64,000 nt of DNA from Xiphias gladius (lineage: Eukaryota; Chordata; Actinopteri; Istiophoriformes; Xiphiidae): positions 9,682,001-9,746,000 of the forward strand of contig NC_053420.1 of the NCBI RefSeq assembly GCF_016859285.1, written 5' to 3'. Made by a program: the position numbers and the translations under genes. This document shows, one piece after another, positions 62,296 through 64,000 of the stretch. Numbering within the stretch: the stretch's first letter is position 1; each line of letters opens with the position of its first letter. The notes beneath the pieces were generated by a model. That model searched no databases. It was not told the origin of the DNA and worked only from the letters and a program-made list of their open reading frames with translations.

Positions 62296-62409
62296 TATGT
62301 TCAAGACCACTTTGAGGAGTCGCAGTATGATTCCAGACAGATGGGCGACCCGTGGACGTTGAAGCCCTATGCTGGACCAAGCAAGTTCACCCACTTATGG
62401 CAAAAATAA
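62296..62409 (+). pseudogene. Degenerate THAP zinc-finger fragment
   Basis: The + frame reads VQDHFEESQYDSRQ, a short linker, then WTLKPYAGPSKF and a stop at 62407-62409. This matches the second half of a THAP domain: the zinc-ligand His in HF, an aromatic-Asp after it, and an LKPxAxPSxF box equivalent to the usual AVPTIF. The Cys expected four residues before HF is absent (V at that place), and no first half with the C-x(2-4)-C pair is visible upstream. It is best read as a broken remnant of a THAP gene or a THAP-type transposase. Chance similarity cannot be ruled out. Confidence 0.35.
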
Positions 62410-62725
62410 GACTTTGAGTTCTACAAAACACAGCTCCAGTTTCCTATGCCAGAGAGACACAGTGTAGAATGCTCCTACAGCCAGAGTTTGGAGCGGGGTC
62501 GTCAGAAACAGAACACAGTGGTAAGACTAAAGCCTAAAGTCCATCCAAAACAAAAAAGTATATCCTGACTAAAGAGAGTCACAGTTGAAAGGAACTGGAG
62601 GTCTTTTTGGGACCCGAGGCACAAGATGCCACACCTGTGGAAAACACAGGCTCTTTGGATTGTTAAAATTCCTCATCTCAAAAACATTATCAGAGAAAAA
62701 GACGACATAATATTAATACTACTTA

Positions 62726-62758
62726 AAAAAAAAAAAAAAAATGAGAGAGAGAGAGAGA
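62726..62758. repeat. A-run plus (GA)n
   Basis: About 17 A residues followed by a short GA dinucleotide run. Confidence 0.85.
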
Positions 62759-62919
62759 AGCAAAATCTTATTCAAAACACAGAGATGCCAAGAAATTCCT
62801 GTCAGCTGGCAAGACTTCAGCAAACGAGTGACAGAGGAGTCAAGCTGGGGATTTCTGTATGGGAGCATTCTGCAAGAGGACACTAACGTGCCAGTTTGTA
62901 AGGTACTCCTAGCTAAAAC

Positions 62920-63250
62920 CAATCCAGTTTAATAAAAGAGTCCTACAATAAACCCTACCTTCATGAAGCTTATAATCATTTTTTGTTGAAACTGTTTTAG
63001 AGATGTTGACTCAACTGTATGAGCATTTTGGAGGCTGCACTTTGAAGTGCTGTTGAATTGTTTTTCGTTATAACGACAGGTGTTTCTATTATTTTCTCCA
63101 CCCCCATTCATATCATTGAAGGTAGGCCAAATAACAGAAACACCTCTCTGTGTAATCCAATACAGTTAAACAGCACCACAGCCTACACCCTCCAAAGGGA
63201 TCACTAAGGTGTATAACCACCTCTCTAAAACGGTTTCAACGAAAGGTGAA
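62920..63250. repeat. Palindromic non-autonomous element near the right edge
   Basis: GTTGAAACTGTTTTAGAGAT at 62985 pairs with CTCTCTAAAACGGTTTCAAC ending at 63240, and internal words (AGGTGTTTCTATTATTTTCT against AACAGAAACACCTCTCTG) are also inverted. It has the word order of the fish family whose end (GGCCACTTTATTAGGTACAC) occurs at 10.36 kb. It is non-coding. Confidence 0.6.
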
Positions 63251-63364
63251 CATTGTAACCTTCATGTATGCAGGGTTCATTGCTGAAATGTTTTAGCCAG
63301 ATGTACCTCAAAACTGGCAACTGAGTGTACATACCTATCTCCTTGAATTGCCAGTTATTTTAGA

Positions 63365-63900
63365 TCCAGCCGGTGGGGGGCGATGTGCAGAAACGATAGT
63401 GGCCGTGGCCACAGAAGAAGAGGAGGAACTCGCTCTCGACTGCAGCGAATTAAGCAAATGAAGAAGTGCAGCTTTGTGAGAAGATAGCAATACAGTCACC
63501 GTATGTCCGCGGCCTTGAGCGACTGAAAACGGAGATAAAAATACACGTTGACGGTGAGTAAATGTGCTCGTCTTTCTTTAATATAACAACACTCGGAGTG
63601 AAAGCTTATACCTTAATGTTGCTGGATACGTAACTAGCCGTTTGGTTAGACTATAACTAGTAGCTAACGTTGAGCAGCTAACATCCAACGTTAACCTAAC
63701 TGCGTCGGCGGCGTGACAATCGTAACCACACAGATGCTACCACACTAAGGAGAGGCGGCGATATTAATCTTTGGCGATCGTTTAACACACAGGGCGAGAA
63801 CAACCAAATTGCATGACACTGTTATTTCACGTCGCCCTGTCCTGTAACGCGTGATGCGCCATTTGCAGCGCGACCGGCGCGTTTGATGTGGTGAACTACG
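63365..63900 (+). promoter_or_regulatory. CpG-rich promoter and first exon of a rightward gene
   Basis: The sequence turns CpG-rich from about 63.37 kb (GGGGGGCGATG, GTCCGCGGCCTTGAGCG, GCGCGACCGGCGCG). A good + strand donor (TTGACG then GTGAGT) lies at 63553/63554. The candidate exon, roughly 63.4 kb to 63553, has only a tiny ORF, so it is probably 5' UTR. The gene body is outside the window, and its identity cannot be told from this sequence. Confidence 0.45.
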
Positions 63901-64000
63901 GCACCGAAGTCAGCTTCCGTTTCGATAGATCAGGGCAAAGTTAAAATACAACACTGAACGAGAGATTCTCTGTTTGTTGCACCTCGTGCTGTTGTTAAAG

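Overview
This 64-kb window is vertebrate nuclear DNA, almost certainly from a ray-finned (teleost, probably percomorph) fish. The genes have many short coding exons with canonical vertebrate splice sites, separated by AT-rich introns. The introns carry fish-type repeats: Tc1/mariner elements, short palindromic non-autonomous elements, an L1/Tx1-like LINE relic and a long (GT)n tract. There are no bacterial operons, plasmid features or CRISPR arrays.

Four protein genes were rebuilt exon by exon with reading phase checked at every junction. (1) ppm1j-like PP2C phosphatase, + strand, 2960-11161; nine exons are present and the 5' exon(s) lie left of the window. (2) rhoc-like Rho GTPase, + strand; a likely non-coding first exon ends at 16236, four coding exons run 26219-34154 (193 aa), and the 3' UTR probably extends to about 37.2 kb. 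(3) mov10 RNA helicase, - strand, 51567-37782; 22 coding exons, 1006 aa. (4) capza1, F-actin capping protein alpha, - strand, 58268-54456; ten exons, 285 aa. The neighbours and orientations match the human 1p13 block PPM1J-RHOC-MOV10-CAPZA1, which is the main reason for choosing the J and C paralogue names. rhoc and mov10 are tail-to-tail with their 3' ends less than 0.6 kb apart.

Layout: 1-2959 tail of ppm1j intron 1; 2960-12.5 kb ppm1j exons and 3' UTR; 12.5-15.8 kb intergenic with one exon-like segment; 15.84-16.24 kb rhoc promoter and first exon; 16.2-26.2 kb large rhoc intron 1 packed with repeats; 26.2-37.2 kb rhoc coding exons and 3' UTR; 37.8-51.6 kb mov10, whose intron 8 holds an antisense LINE relic; 51.7-52.1 kb mov10 promoter; 52.3-53.1 kb repeats; about 53.6-58.3 kb capza1 and its CpG-rich promoter; 58.3-63.3 kb intergenic, with a degenerate THAP-like fragment and an unexplained small ORF; 63.36-63.9 kb a CpG-rich promoter and first-exon candidate for a rightward gene beyond the edge.

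The genes are unrelated housekeeping and regulatory functions (phosphatase, cytoskeletal GTPase, RNA helicase, actin capping) held together by synteny, not by a shared pathway. I found no new multi-gene system. The points most worth a second look are a GC-AG intron in capza1, an orphan terminal-exon-like ORF downstream of rhoc, a 79-bp element with perfect 29-bp arms, the THAP-like relic, and a 12-copy palindromic repeat family with back-to-back and nested insertions.
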